From Episyrphus balteatus (lineage: Eukaryota; Arthropoda; Insecta; Diptera; Syrphidae), in NCBI RefSeq assembly GCF_945859705.1, contig NC_079134.1, forward strand, positions 156,647,718 to 156,711,717: DNA of 64,000 bases, read 5' to 3'. Below the pieces are notes generated by a model. It was not told the origin of the DNA. It saw nothing but the letters and a program-made list of their open reading frames with translations, and made no database searches. Position numbers and translations under genes: made by a program. Positions within the stretch are counted from its first letter, which is position 1, and every line of letters starts with the position of its first letter. Positions 26,275 through 38,744 of the stretch are shown one piece after another.

Positions 26275-27382
26275 CAGGGTTGCTACAAAGCTCAAAAGTT
26301 AGCTGAGCTCAGCTCACAGCTCAGCTCACAGCTCAGCTCAAATTTTGAGCTAGCACACTTTTGAGCTATGTACCATAGCTCAGCTCATTTGAATTCCGGT
26401 ATAATCCGGTTTTTCGACTTTTTTCAAAATTCCTAGAAAATCGCGTTTGAAGGTTGGGGTAATTTTTTTTTTTCGAAAAATCCCCGAATCTTTGAACGCT
26501 CCTGGAAGCTAAACCGCTTGAGAGCAATTTTTGGGAGTGATGCCAAATGATAGCTTGTGTCATGGGCCTACGCTTTGCACATTATCAGATTTTAAAAAAA
26601 TCGCCTTCCATGTTAAACCGCCACATCATGCCTATTTTATCAGAATCGTGGCTAATTTTTTTTTACTTTTAAGTTCTCCCGGTTTGAGAACGCGTGGACC
26701 TACAGGGATGGGAGTTGTACCCAAATGTAGGTTAGAGTTCCCGCTAAATTTTAGCATCAAAATTATTTTTTTCATTTTCTTCAAAATTCCGCGATATAGG
26801 CGTTCGAACGCTTTGATCTAGAGACAGGGGAGTGGTGCCATATGAAAGCTTATATTCTCAGCTACCCGATAGTGGTATAATCCGGTTTTTCGATTTTTTT
26901 CAAAATTCCGAGAAAATCGCCTTTGAAAGTTGGGGTAAAATTTTGTTTCGAAAAATCCCCGAATCTTTGAACGCTCCTGGAAGCTAAACCGTTTGAGAGC
27001 AATTTTTGGGAGTGATGCCAAATGATAGCTTGTGTCATGGGCCTACGCTTTGCACATTGCCAGACTTTTAAAAAATCGCCTTCCATGTTAAACCGCCACA
27101 TCATGCCTATTTTTTCAGAATCGTGCGTATTTTTTTTTTTACTTTTAAGTTCTCCCGGTTTGAGAACGCGTGGACCTACAGGGATGAGAGTTGTACCCAA
27201 ATGTAGGTTAGAGTCCCAGCTACCTTTTGGCATCAAAAAATTTTGTTTCCATTTTCTTCAAAATTCCGAGATATAGGCGTTGGAAGTTGGGGCGCTCACT
27301 TTCAGCTCAGCTCAAATGAGCTGAGCTATGGTACCTAGCTCAAATTTGAGCTGAGCTGAAATGTGAGCTTTTTGCGACCCTG
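26275..27382. mobile_element. hAT-like MITE carrying 476-bp tandem units
   Basis: The left end CAGGGTTGCTACAAAGCTCA pairs with the reversed right end CAGGGTCGCAAAAAGCTCA. The arms continue through GAGCT-rich text to a shared taccatagctcagctcattt. Flanking octamers are ggaacttg (26267-26274) and gcaacttg (27383-27390), an 8-bp duplication with one difference. CAGGG ends and 8-bp duplications are typical of hAT transposons. There is no transposase. The right flank is the first unit of the 14-bp minisatellite. Confidence 0.8.
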
Positions 27383-27383
27383 G

Positions 27384-27540
27384 CAACTTGCCACATGGAA
27401 ATTACCACATGCAACTTGTCACATGCAACTTCCCACTAGAACTTGCCACACGCAACTTGCCACATACAACTTGCCACATGCAACTTGCCACATACAACTT
27501 GCCACATGCAACTTGCCACATGAAACATGTAACTTGCAAC
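27384..27540. repeat. 14-bp minisatellite, second array
   Basis: It has the same caacttgccacatg unit as the array at 23571-23728, about 11 copies, and is part of element S copy 2. Both arrays end in the same aacatgtaacttgcaacgtg text. Confidence 0.94.
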
Positions 27541-27724
27541 GTGTTGTGTGTTTTATGTTTGCCGTACTGCGGCGTACTGCATTTTTAAATACTAAAGTAC
27601 TGCCTACTCTAAAGGTGAAACGACAGCCCTGCTACCCAGGGTGATCGCGTCATAATCCCTTTGACATTCTTGTCAAAAAGTAAATTTTCATACTCACCCT
27701 CCCATAAGAAGTATAACTTCAAAA

Positions 27725-28685
27725 ATGCAAAATAAAATATTCAATTCAACGAGAAATTGCATTCACTCCGGAGGACGAATGGTTTTGTCCTTTAAGCAAA
27801 AAACGAAAATTATATGAATTTTTTTTTATTTTTTCCAGATCCTTACACAGTTTCCGGGAACAGACTTAATTTTTTTTAGGATTATTTTATAAATATCGTT
27901 TCACTCTTCTCAATTTTCAGAAATTCTTCAACAAACTGTCAAAAAATTTTTAAAGTCAATTTTGACTAATTTTTTTCACAAATACCCAACATGCCCTTAA
28001 GAATTTTTCTCTATTGGCAAAATAAAAAAAAAGAAATCGCAACTAAAATTGCAAGAGAAAAATCAATTTCGCCAATGAAGCGTACTTCGCATGGATTTGC
28101 ATCAAACTCGTTGACTGATTTTGATTGCCATATTCAATGAAATGATAGTAATTTCACTGTAACCAGAACCGCTAACTGTACACAAAATTCTGTTTGATAA
28201 AAATAAAATGGCTTATGGTCTTATTTCTTTTTTTTTTTTTTTCTACTCATTTATGGAGATTATAAAAATTGATCCTTGGAAAAAATAATTACAATTCTTT
28301 TAAATGATAGAATATAAAGGACATCGTTTCAGAGAGAGAGAGAGGTTGTGTGTATTTGACGGATAGGAAAAAATGTACTTACCTTTATTTTGCAGATATA
28401 TTATAGGGATGGTAAAGCTGAAAGGAATTCTATTGATTAAGTTTGTGAATATTACGAGGATAAATAGATGATTTTGAGGAGGAGAATATTTTGAAAGGAA
28501 TTTTTGTGTATTTGAGAATTATAATATTGAAAGGATACCTAACCTAAATACCTGTGTAGAAAATAGAATATTTGAGGCAAGAGAGGATAAGTATAATAAA
28601 TAGAATTTCGTCAGGTAAGCAGAGTGTTTTTTTTTTATATTTTTGTACAAGGTGACCAGCATCGATTTTTGATTGGATCTTTTTG
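27725..28685. other. Intronic stretch without recognised features
   Basis: A+T-rich DNA. A short GA run (agagagagagag) lies near 28332. A minus-strand open frame at 28519-28707 runs into the foldback element and is not supported as a gene. Confidence 0.45.
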
Positions 28686-28689
28686 TTAA

Positions 28690-29828
28690 GAGGGGGTGTC
28701 CCGTCACATAAACGGCTCAACGCGTTGCAACGTTTATATATTGGTGGATAACTTTCGCATTTGTAAAGATAATCGAATGAAATAAATTTTATTATTTAGT
28801 TAATAAACAAGGCTTGAATTATTTGATCTTATAATTTCTAAATTTGAGCAATTGTAATTTAGAGAGCATAAAAAGCGACAATTTTGGTCATTGTTTAGTA
28901 CGACCTATTTATTTTGTGTTTGTTTCTTACTCAGACTAAAAATTTTATTTTTCTTAATACTATTTTAGATTGAGATTGAATCAATCTAAGGAGTAAAGCT
29001 ATTTTGAAAAACTAAAATTTTGTTTTTTATAGAAAAAAATTAATCTAAACTTATGTTACTTTTCTTGACCTTGCAATGTTTGGACAGGTGTAACTTCTGC
29101 ATACATCAATATAATTCATCAAAATAAAAAGTTTTAAGAAGCTCAACTCAAATATTACTACCTTGAGTTTTTTTCAAAAAAAAAATATTATTTTTTGAGA
29201 ATTTTAGGGAAAAAGAAGTAAAATGAAGAACAAAATTTTACTTTGTAAAAAAAAATATTTAAATTATGATATCTGAAAAAGTAAATATAAAAACTCCTTT
29301 TTGAACACTTTTCTTTGTTTGATACCTTTAAACTCGACATTTTTTTCATCATCAAGGTAGTAATATTTCAGTTGAGCTTCTTAAAACTTTTTATTTTGAT
29401 GAATTATATTGATGTATGCAGAAGTTACACCTGTCCAAACATTGCAAGGTCAAGAAAAGTAACATAAGTTCCGATTAATTTTTTTCTATAAAAAACAAAA
29501 TTTTAGTTTTTCAAAATAGCTTTACTATTTAGATTGATTCAATCTCAATCTAAAATAGTATTAAGAAAAATAAAATTTTTAGTCTGAGTAAGAAACAAAC
29601 ACAAAATAAATAGGTCGTACTAAACAATGACCAAAATTGTCGCTTTTTATGCTCTCTAAATTACAATTGCTCAAATTTAGAAATTATAAGATCAAATAAT
29701 TCAAGCCTTGTTTATTAACTAAATAATAAAATTTATTTCATTCGATTATCTTTACAAATGCGAAATTTATCCACCAATATATAAACGTTGCAATGCGTTG
29801 AGCCGTTTATGTGACGGGACACCCCCTC
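28690..29828. mobile_element. 1.14-kb near-perfect palindromic MITE, TTAA target site
   Basis: The ends are GAGGGGGTGTCCCGTCACAT and its inverse. TTAA flanks both sides (28686-28689 and 29829-29832). Two arms of about 478 bp (28690-29167 and about 29352-29828) match almost base for base, joined by a loop of about 180 bp. A TTAA target is used by piggyBac and Kolobok transposons. The G-rich end is unlike the CCC start usual for piggyBac, so Kolobok is my weak preference. No open frame. Confidence 0.93.
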
Positions 29829-30113
29829 TTAAGCATGGTTGTGTGAAATTCGTTCCGTAAGAAACATCTTCGGTTCAAACACCCTGTATCTGTATTACAT
29901 CCTTTTTTTATTTCTGATACCTATCTGTTTATTGAAAAAATGGTATTGATGCAGGGTATGCAATAATAATCTAACTTCTAAGCATAATCTAATTCTTATA
30001 AAAGATTGCATTTCAAATTAATATTGTTGAACAAAGATACAGATTTTGAGTATGTTTTTTGTGTTTTATAGTATTTGAATGTAGGTTTGCCGAATTATTT
30101 GTTCGTATTAAAG

Positions 30114-30620
30114 AAGTGGAGATCTGTTGCCCATGATCAGACACCAGTGTGGAAAGTATCGTATTCTCAGTTTGAAATTTCGACATGGTTGGCTTTAAAA
30201 AATTCTAACTTATTTTCTAGGCATCGCAGAAATAATTTTGAAACGTCATATGAAAGGTGAAATTATAAGCTTTTACATGATATACAATTTTTTATAGGTT
30301 TTCATTGAAAAAATTGATTCAATAGCGTGAGAACATAAAATTATATTTTTTTTTTGTGCTTTTTTTTATGAAAATTAATCGAGTTCAAAAAATTCTAGCT
30401 CTTTTTGTAGATGCTTAATCGACATGGTCGATATACATATTTTGAGCTGAAGCAATAAGCTTTGAGGTGGTATAAAATTTATTATAGGTTTTTATATAAA
30501 AAAATGGATTTTTGTGTGATGGAAGTGATTTTTTCACTTTTTTCATAATAAATGATTGTTTTTAATAAATTATTTTAATATTGTTTTTGTGAGCTTCATT
30601 GTGCTTTTTTTGAGGTGTGG
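30114..30620 (+). repeat. Family B interspersed repeat, 3' half
   Basis: It starts with gtggagatctgttgcccatg and runs through ccagtgtggaaagtatcg, acatggttggctttaaaaa, gaaaggtgaaattataagct, gagttcaaaaaattctagct and aatggatttttgtgtgatgg. The + copy gives the uninterrupted junction gctttaaaaaattctaac that defines the element S insertion point at 21489/23912. Confidence 0.85.
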
Positions 30621-30963
30621 TGAATAAGAGCATCCAATAAATGAAAATAAAAATCACTTTCATGTGAAAGTATTTTTTTTTTTTTTTGTTTAACAAAAAG
30701 CACAAATTTCAACGCTCTAAAATGTTAGTTATAAATGGATTTTTTTTTTCAGTGCAGTTTGACCAGTCTTCTAAAAATTTAAAGTTGTATTTAGAAAAAC
30801 GTTGTGGTTTAAATCCTATTAGGTTCGAAACAAACAAAGCAAATAATAGATATAAAAAAAATGAAAACTGTCTTTAAAAATCTTTTTATTAGTGTCTTTT
30901 AAACAAAATATTGAAACAAATATATTAAAATAAAAACTAATTTTATTAATTTTCTTTTTACAG

Positions 30964-31098
30964 TTTTTTAATGGTGTTCACGTGCCTGGCCTTAAGCGTG
31001 TTTTCCACAATCGAAGAATACGAAAAGGAAGCATTATACATACTATTTAGGATGGAGATATTAGTAGTAATTTGGTTTACAGTGGAATTCTTTTTCCG
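30964..31098 (+). CDS. KCNQ: KCNQ exon: rest of S1, S1-S2 loop and S2
   Basis: Preceded by TTTACAG and followed by GTAAGT. The first base completes a valine codon started at 2242, and the last two bases start an arginine codon finished at 50017. It encodes FLMVFTCLALSVFST (S1), the loop IEEYEKEAIYILFRME and S2 (ILVVIWFTVEFFFR). The sequence closely follows animal KCNQ channels, where S1 is also followed by an acidic EYEK-type loop and S2 keeps a glutamate near its end (VEFF here), a voltage-sensor counter-charge. No frameshift or stop is seen. Confidence 0.96.
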
Positions 31099-33039
31099 GT
31101 AAGTTATTTTTTTTTTATTTATTCATTTTATTTATTTAATTTCTTTTTTTTTTAAACATTTTATTAAGTTTCATGTTTTTAAAACGCCACCTCTATAGCT
31201 AATTGTGCTTGTTTGTAGCTTTTGTTTGAGTATAAATATTTCAAAAATAAATAATGAACAAAACATAAACAATACACTCTATATTAGCAAACTCACGCAC
31301 CAATATAACACACGTTTTATGCTAATAATAATCCTGTGCACAGGAAATGTACCATTTTGCATATTTTTCACTATTTTTAAACCAACAGAAAATAATAATC
31401 ACAATCGACAACAACAACAATTTGATCCTTATAAATTTAATGTTAGTTAGAATGCAATATTAAATTCACGGTCGCACATTGTTCGGATGAAAAATATAGT
31501 TTCCATGTTTCAATAAAAAAAAAACCCCACTGGGACTCTGGTAAAGTGCATGTCCTTGTTGGAGTAAAAAAAAATAAAGTCGGTCGGTAGGTTAACAGTT
31601 TCAAACAATTGTGTAGAGGTATTACATATATAAATTATGCTCTGCGTGACCGGAACTAAAAATGAACAAAAAATCGAATTAAAGAAGGAAAAAAAATATA
31701 ATTATTATTGAATGTGATGTCACGCGATGGAAAAGGTTTGACTTTATAATTGCCGGTGAAGCGGCCACATAATAACTTCCTTATGGCGGGAAGCATGCAG
31801 CAATTTTTTTTTTTTTTAAACTGCAACACTTGAAACTAAAATGATGTTATTGCATGTGGAGTTAAATTACTTAGGGAAGTGTATAGAGCTTTGCTGCAAA
31901 GGAATGAAAGGATTCCTTAAACTGTACCTTGTTAATGTTGGGCTAGTGAACTTTAAATTTTATATGGATTTTAGATTGGCGAAAGAGATTATGGTTGATG
32001 TTGCAATTATGCGGCAAAAAGTGCAGATGGCTTAGTTTGTGCTGTTGAACTTTTCACAAGGTAGTTTGGTATTTGATCCTAATCATGATATTTCAATTTA
32101 TTAGTTTTAATTGAATCATCGTTGAATTCATTTTTTTAAATCATTCTTAAAATAAATTTTAATTTATAAATAAATTTTCTTATAGCTGTGTATTTGTAAG
32201 AAATCATAATAGACTGATAAAGTTCGGTTTCATGGTGGTTACTTAAAACAAGAATTTCGCGGAATTAAAGTGTGGGAACAATCCTAGGAATGGAATTATA
32301 ATTTAGTGGTTAAAATATCATTTAAATCATACTTTTTTTTAATGGGTAAAAAAGATTTTAGATGAAAAATAAGTTAAACCATAAATTCATCTTGAACAGG
32401 ATCCAGCTAATAAATTTTTTGATGAAAGGATGTTTCTCGAGCTTAAGTATAGTCAAGTATAAGTCGCTTGATTAAGTTTTTATTAATTTTCACATAAGTT
32501 GTCTTTCATAGCTTTTAGTGTGTTTTCAATATGCTTAAGAAAAGCGATTGAATTGCTATACCAAATATAAGTTTAATTGTGATTCAGCATTTTTGACGAA
32601 TCTAAAATATTTTTATTTTGTACGCTTCTAGAACCTGTTCTAGAATCTGTAATCATTTTTAAACGATAAGAAATTAACAGGGAAACATGGTTAAAAATAC
32701 TAAAGAAGGTTTGTGGAAGCAACTTAAATTATTAACATCCTGTAATGTTTTTTTCTAATCAGACCACTATTTTATTCCGGTTCTTTATTTATTACGAGAA
32801 ATATTTTTCTTGCTTTTATCAAGAAAAGTAATAGGTGAGATATTAGAATGTAAGGCTACGGCTACACTGCATTTTTTTTAAATTGCTTTTAACTTTCTAG
32901 AAGTTCTCATCGTGTGCTTTCTATTTCTGGCGTTTCCAGGTAGCTTCAAATACATTTTTCAAATTCAGGACCCGAAAATTACAATTTTGAATTTTAAATT
33001 TTGGTCTATAACATGTTAGAACCCTTCATTTTCTAGTTT
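31099..33039. other. Intronic stretch without recognised features
   Basis: A+T-rich DNA. A less biased patch near 31730-32040 holds an open frame (31841-32035) without splice sites or a recognisable product. Confidence 0.45.
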
Positions 33040-33520
33040 TTGTAAATGGGGTAAAGTGAGAAAAAGGATGATCTTCTAAACGGTTAAAGCAGTTAATTTG
33101 ATGTCAAGGACTTCCTTGTAGAACGTTTAAGCCCCTTCAAGAATATATCTTGCTTTTTTGAAAATAATGAATTTTTAGTGAATTAGAAAATTTTTAAAAG
33201 CAAAAATTGTTTTTATAATTTTTTTTTAACTTTTACCTCGAATATTTTTAGAATGGTTAGATTAATGAAAAAAGTTATTAACCCCTTTTTTGTGGAACAA
33301 TCTATTTCCTACAAGAATATGTGTTGCGCGTTTGATTATAATAATTTTTCAATTTGTTACAAAGTTAAGAACAAAAAACGAATTTTTAAAGATTTTCTGG
33401 ATTTTTGGACATCAAATATCTATTAAACGGTTAGATAAACGAAAAAAAAGTGTCTGAGACCTTTTTTGTAGAGCATTCAATTTCCTACAAGAATATGTAA
33501 AGAAATTTGCAAAAAAGTCG
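33040..33520. repeat. Three degenerate tandem units of about 170 bp
   Basis: A unit with aaacggttaga(t)aa, then a cctttttgtag/ccttgtag motif, then cctacaagaatatgt recurs near 33080, 33250 and 33420. Units are poorly conserved, so this is an old duplication. Confidence 0.6.
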
Positions 33521-34596
33521 ATTTATAAAAAAAGGATTTGATGTAAAAATAGAAAATTTCGAAGCGGACGACCTTCCCATTAATATAAAGAGCTCAAATT
33601 TGGTGTGTGTTTTCTAGAGGTGTCTAGCAATCTATTTTTCGGGGTACAAACTAAAAAAAAAAAAAAATTAGATTTTTTTTTTGACCCACCTTAATGATCC
33701 CTTTATAGTATTAATTATTTTGATTCTATTTAAAGTCTGATGATTAAATTACATTATCTATTAAATAATTTTAAAACTTAAAAATACAAAATTTGGCTTT
33801 CTTTTTCCTCAAGAGTAACTACAGAACGCCAAAAACTTTGACATGAAATTTTCAATATTAAGCTATGATTACACGGTCAACGAAATCGGTCAACGCCATG
33901 ACTCTCTGACGTCTCAAAAAAATCCATATTCTCTCTGTCATCTCACCGTCAACGTTCACAGTGTGAATGCATAATACAATGATAGTCACTATTGCGTCAA
34001 TGTTGTCCCAAATTACGTCAGGTGTGTCAACGTGACGTTTACTGAGCAGTGTCAACGCGTTGATTCGCAAAACTTTGATTATCACACTGTTTGACGCAAA
34101 AAATTAAAAAAAATTAAAATTTTCCAAAAATATTTTGTAAAAAAAAGCGGAGAAAATGAGGTTTCATGAAAGCTCTCAAAGAAAAATCAAGCGAAAATTT
34201 GTTTGACATTGTTGCATTGAAATGTTAATATTTCAAGATATACGCAATGCACATTTAAGATAAAAGTCTTAAATTAATTCTGATAAGATTGTTAAACGAA
34301 TATAAATGTAAAATTACTTAAGTTTTGTCGAAAAATTAGAAAAAAAAAATTAAAAAATTTTCTCATTTGATTTCAAAAAAATCGAAAAAAAAATCAATAT
34401 GGCTACCTTCAAACGCTTATAGAATAGGAACGGAGCGCCGCAACCAATAATAATGGCTATGGTCTTAAAATGTAGCTTAGAATACCTATATAAATGGTTT
34501 TTGGTTTACCTATTGTTAAACAAAAAAAAAATTTGCATCCAACATCAATGCCATGGCCATATAAAAAAAATTTTGTATTGTAAAAAAAAAAAAATA

Positions 34597-35580
34597 AATT
34601 GCACGACTGGGGTCGCACGTACTTCCTCTTATGCTTAAAGTAACTATAATGTTAAAGCTTTTTATTCAAGAAATTTAAAATTTCATAAGTAGTATAAAAA
34701 AATTAAATCTGTTTTTATAATTAATTAAACTCCGTTTTAAATTATCTTAAAAAAAAAAAAAATATGCCATTTTATTTCTTGTATAAAAAGGTATTTTTAG
34801 AAAAAAAATTTCGAAAATTGTAGGAGCCGTTTTTTAAAAAAATAATTTTTTATATATAAAAATTTTGTAACATTTTAAAAAAAAAAAGTTGGTATGCCAT
34901 TTTTAAGAAATAATTAATTTACACATAAAAACTAAATTTCAAAATTTTTCATTGTTCCTTTTTAAAAAAATTGATTTTTCAAAAAAAATTTTGAAATATT
35001 TTTAAAAAAACCAAAAATGAGTTTTTTGAAAATTTTCTAAAATTTTATTATTATCTTTACTTACACACTTTTGTATAAAAATTTTCATTTAAATCGGGTT
35101 AATTTTGTACGAGATATTCAGAAACGAAAAAAACCGTTCTATGACAGGTACCGTTAATAACGGTACAAAAAATATTTTTTTTATTTCAAAAGTTGGCTCT
35201 TATGTGTTGTACTACACACAAAAATTTTAATCAAAATCGTTAGAGCCGTTTTTGAAAAAAATTAACTTTTCTATTTCCGTTATATGACAGGTACCGTTAG
35301 TTTTGGTCATAAAAAAAAAATTTCAATTTCCCCTCTAGGGAATCACCTAAAACTGCTAACTACCAAGTTTGAAGAAAATCACTTCACTCGTTTAGGCTGC
35401 AGCTCCAGATAGAGACAGACACACAGACAGACAGACAGACAGACAGACAGAATTGCCAGACCCACTTTTTTGGCATTCTCCATCATCGTAATGTCATGTA
35501 AAATTGTTATCTCGAGTTCGATTTTTTTTACGAATCCTAAACTTGCCCTATAGTACCTATATCGCAAGTAAAAAACAAAA
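34597..35580 (+). mobile_element. Family A interspersed repeat, longest copy
   Basis: It begins with aaattgcacgactggggtcg and ends with gtacctatatcgcaagt. Landmarks are gacaggtaccgttaataacg, tatgacaggtaccgttagtt, actgctaactaccaagtttg, an (acag)n run, and ttggcattctccatcatcgt. Compared with the 625-bp copy at 20187 it keeps a 3' segment containing the tetranucleotide run and the catcatcg motif. No coding sequence. Confidence 0.82.
35408..35451. repeat. (ACAG)n microsatellite within family A
   Basis: About nine near-perfect ACAG steps. The family A copy at about 61500 has a shorter interrupted version at the same relative place, so the microsatellite is an inherent part of the element. Confidence 0.9.
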
Positions 35581-35972
35581 AGGTGAAATGAGAGCTCCCC
35601 TCCCTCCAAAACGGTACATCTTTTAAACAAACACCCTACAAAAGATGTTCTTAATCATTTTTACGTCAGAGAGTCAACGCGTTGACCGATTTCGTTGAAC
35701 GTGTAATCAAAGCATTTTTGTGGAAAATATTGCCAATATTCGATACTTAATTTGTTTTTTTATTTTTATTTTTTTTTTTATATTACGTTAACTCAGTTAA
35801 TTTGTTTTTTGTTTGTTAATTATGTTGCTTTTAATGATCAATTCTAACACAATGTTTGTGTTTATTTAAAAAAAAAAAAAATCACGATACCAATAACTAC
35901 CTTACAACATTCACGCACATGAAATATTTTGTATTTTGCATCTGATAACTTCTTCTTTATATTTTTTAACTA

Positions 35973-36175
35973 CACTGAGGGAAAAGAACAACTTAAAACC
36001 ACGTTCATTCACATATTTTTTTCGGATTGATTTTGCGTTGAAGACGATAATTTTAAAATCAAAGTAGAACATTGTTAGTTTAAAGTGGTTTTGTGGTTTT
36101 AAAATATAAGTACTTAAATCAAAGTTGTTTCAATTTTGCAAAAAAAAAGTTAAAGTTGCGTTTTTTCCTTCAGTG
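35973..36175. mobile_element. 203-bp MITE with CACTGAGGGAAAA ends and TA duplication
   Basis: The left end is CACTGAGGGAAAAG and the reversed right end is CACTGAAGGAAAAAACGC. Both are flanked by TA (35971-35972, 36176-36177). It shares its first bases with the elements at 45699 and 54321. Non-coding. Confidence 0.85.
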
Positions 36176-36177
36176 TA

Positions 36178-38740
36178 TTACATACCTATTATTCTGTCAA
36201 CTTTATTGTCAGAGTAAAATATTTTTGTTTGCTTTTTTCATTTAAAAATAAAGAAGAAACTAAACATATTTAATAATCAAACAAATAATTAAATACTCAT
36301 ACTAATAATAAAACAATGAAAAAAAAAGTATTATTTAAAGGACATAACACTGGCAAACGCAAAAAAAGAATAATCAATAACAACGAATTTACACAGAGCC
36401 AACAACTACCACAACAACTAATATCGTCATTTATTTACAAACTATCTTTTTGCAAAAATTTTTTATTTAACAACAAATTTCACGCTAACATGCAACCCTT
36501 CGGCATCCCATGTCCATATACAAAAGAAATTGAAGTAATTTTTATTACGTATGGTTCCATCATCATCGTTTGAACCACAATAACCGTATGCTAACACAGA
36601 GTGTATGAAACAGAGAGAAACCCTTTATACTATAAAACAAAATAAAAAGAACATAACATCGAATGAAAGAGGACATTTTGAAAGTATATATTCCAACGTC
36701 AACGTCATTGTCCGTTTGTATACGTCTAACCATAGTCATCCACCCACTTACAGTTTGCATATGGCATCCGTTTCTACCGGATGTAGATTCAATTTACTTC
36801 AAGGTAGTATTTCTGTGTATTTTTTTCTTTCTTCCTTTTGTTTCTTTACTGCTGGCTCTTAATCCTTTTGGCTAGTTCCATTGCTTGATTTCATTGCTGT
36901 TCCAAGTCCTTTTTGCTCGTGTATCTACAATTCGTTTTGTCGTGGACAAAAATTCGGGTTAAATTCAATTTTTAGTTTGGTCTGACTGTTTTTGTGTGTT
37001 AACGTCATAGCTGCTGATGTTGCCTTGAAATTTTTGGAAGTTATACTCTTGGTATAGTCGAGTCGTCCGATGTCGATGTTGTGTTTGATAGTGAAAGGAG
37101 TTAGTGGTCTTTTTTTAATATTCTCAATTTTTAGTTCTAGCTTAATCGGATTATAAGCACCAAAGGTGGTTTTTGCATATATCTCTTGGTCGTCAAATTC
37201 AGCATCCGTTCGGCTCTGTTTTATGTTTTTGTTGTGTAGCTCCGCAGTATTGTTTTTGAGTTTTTGAACAAACTAATAAAATATTCATACGAGTGGTAGA
37301 AATAAAATCACAAAAATTGTGGTCTGCGGTGTGGATGAGAGAGAGATATAAAGGTAAAATTCACTTACTCGCCGCAAAACAAAACAAATAAAATTGAAGT
37401 TTTTTTTTTGGTTTTTCAGTTGCTTTTTGCTTTTTTTCGTGCTAGTGGAAGTTGGTTTTTAAAGACTTTTTAAAAAAACTTGCATTTTTTCTCTTGTGAA
37501 AAACTGTTTTATCAGCAGAAGATAACACAAGAAATTATAAAATGATTATGCTAAAGAAAAAATCAAGAAGCATTTTAATAAATTAAAATTTTTGAAAAAT
37601 GAAAACTACACTTTTTAAAGCTTCTTCAGAAATTATCAATTCATATTGAATAATAATAATTTTGTAACGGTTTTTTAGCAGTTAAAATTTGTTTAACATT
37701 CTACAGATTTTTAAAATTAATGAGAGATAATCAAGAATGTAGACAAAAAAAAACTCACGAACGAAGCGAAAATCAGTAAAAAACTACATAAGTTTTTTGA
37801 CCTAGAATTAGATACCTAAAAAAACCCATGGTTTTGATATTTTTAAAGTTTGTTTTACACAAAACTAGTACCGGTTCTGAAAAAGTAAAAAAAAGTGTCT
37901 ACATACCTCTATGTTTATAAATTATGATAATCTATATTTTTATAAGGAGCAAAAATTACACGACATTTACAGCCCAAAATTTAATTTTTTTTCTTGGAAT
38001 CAAAAATCGATTCACTGGACCAAATTTTCAACAATCGCTTAAATCCAACTCTTCGAGAGTATTTAAAGTAAGAAATTGTTATTTTTTATAGGTCCATAGC
38101 TGTTGCAGGTTGTTTCTGAATTTCATCGCAATGTTCCAAAATTGCTTCGAAAAGTTTCAAAAGTTTAAACCCCAACTTTTGAAATTTTTCGAAGCAATTT
38201 TGGAGCCAAAAAATTTGTTTTTCACCTTCCAAAATGATTTTTTTAAAAGTGTTTGCAAGATTCTAATGTTTTTTTTTTTTTGTTTGAAGTGAAAACTTCT
38301 TTCGTATCAAAATGATTTGAAACAAGATGAAACGAAAAAGCGACAGGAAAAATGTATCGATTATAACTTTTCTGTTTTAATAGATAGATGAACAAAATTT
38401 ATACTGTAGGTAGGTAATAGAATAAATTATTATTGGACAAAATTTCAATTAATTACATATTCAAAATCCTGAGATAATGGTGAAAAGATGTTCTTTTTCT
38501 ACATCCACTGCACCACTGCCAGTGGCAGTCTGCCACCCGCACTATGAATGTTTATGAAATCGGCCATGAGACTTATGGACTTAGACTTAGTCTTCTAAGC
38601 ATTTTTATAAAAAATTTGAGGTCATACAATTAATAATTTTACACATAAATTCGGGCCCTTTTTAAAAACATCCTTCCCTGGCCTAGATTTCGAAAAATTC
38701 AAAACAAAAAAGTTGTTTTAACTCAAAATCACTCAATTTC
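36178..38740. other. Intronic stretch without recognised features
   Basis: Includes a less A+T-biased segment at about 36590-37300 with short overlapping open frames but no splice-bounded coding sequence. A role as regulatory DNA is possible but not shown. Confidence 0.45.
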
Positions 38741-38744
38741 AAGA

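Larger units (their letters stand above)
25933..27724 (+). mobile_element. Element S, copy 2
   Basis: It has the same left edge (gagtgtgtgtacacatgtac) and right edge (cataagaagtataacttc) as copy 1, again next to A runs on both sides. It holds two 476-bp units instead of three, starting at 26403 and 26879. Its head keeps about 110 bp of sequence (cgtacggttgatggttaac to the MITE) that copy 1 has lost. It preserves both ends of the internal hAT-like MITE. Confidence 0.87.
2243..30963 (+). other. KCNQ: KCNQ intron 1 (28.7 kb)
   Basis: It starts with GTAAGT at 2243 and ends with TTTACAG at 30963. Joining the flanking exons gives an uninterrupted S1 (HVMVFLMVFTCLALSVFST). The intron is filled with repeats and small transposons, listed separately. 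I see no further KCNQ exon in it. Confidence 0.93.
33866..35709. mobile_element. TIR element with TGATTACACG ends, invaded by family A
   Basis: The left end tgattacacggtcaacgaaa continues through tcggtcaacgc to gactctctgacgt. It is the inverse of the right end, where ttttacgtcagagagtcaac runs on to cgtgtaatca. The match covers about 50 bp with a few differences. About 1 kb of family A sits inside, so the original element was roughly 0.85 kb. I found no convincing target duplication and cannot name the superfamily. Confidence 0.78.

Noticed and set aside
22000..27276. Several open frames of 60-124 codons on both strands, some repeating the same peptide phrases
   Set aside because: They follow the 476-bp tandem units. 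The same phrases recur because the DNA repeats, and no start, splice or codon pattern supports a protein.
33866..35709. Target duplication for the TGATTACACG element
   Set aside because: aagc occurs near both ends, but the adjoining 8-mers do not match, so no superfamily was assigned.
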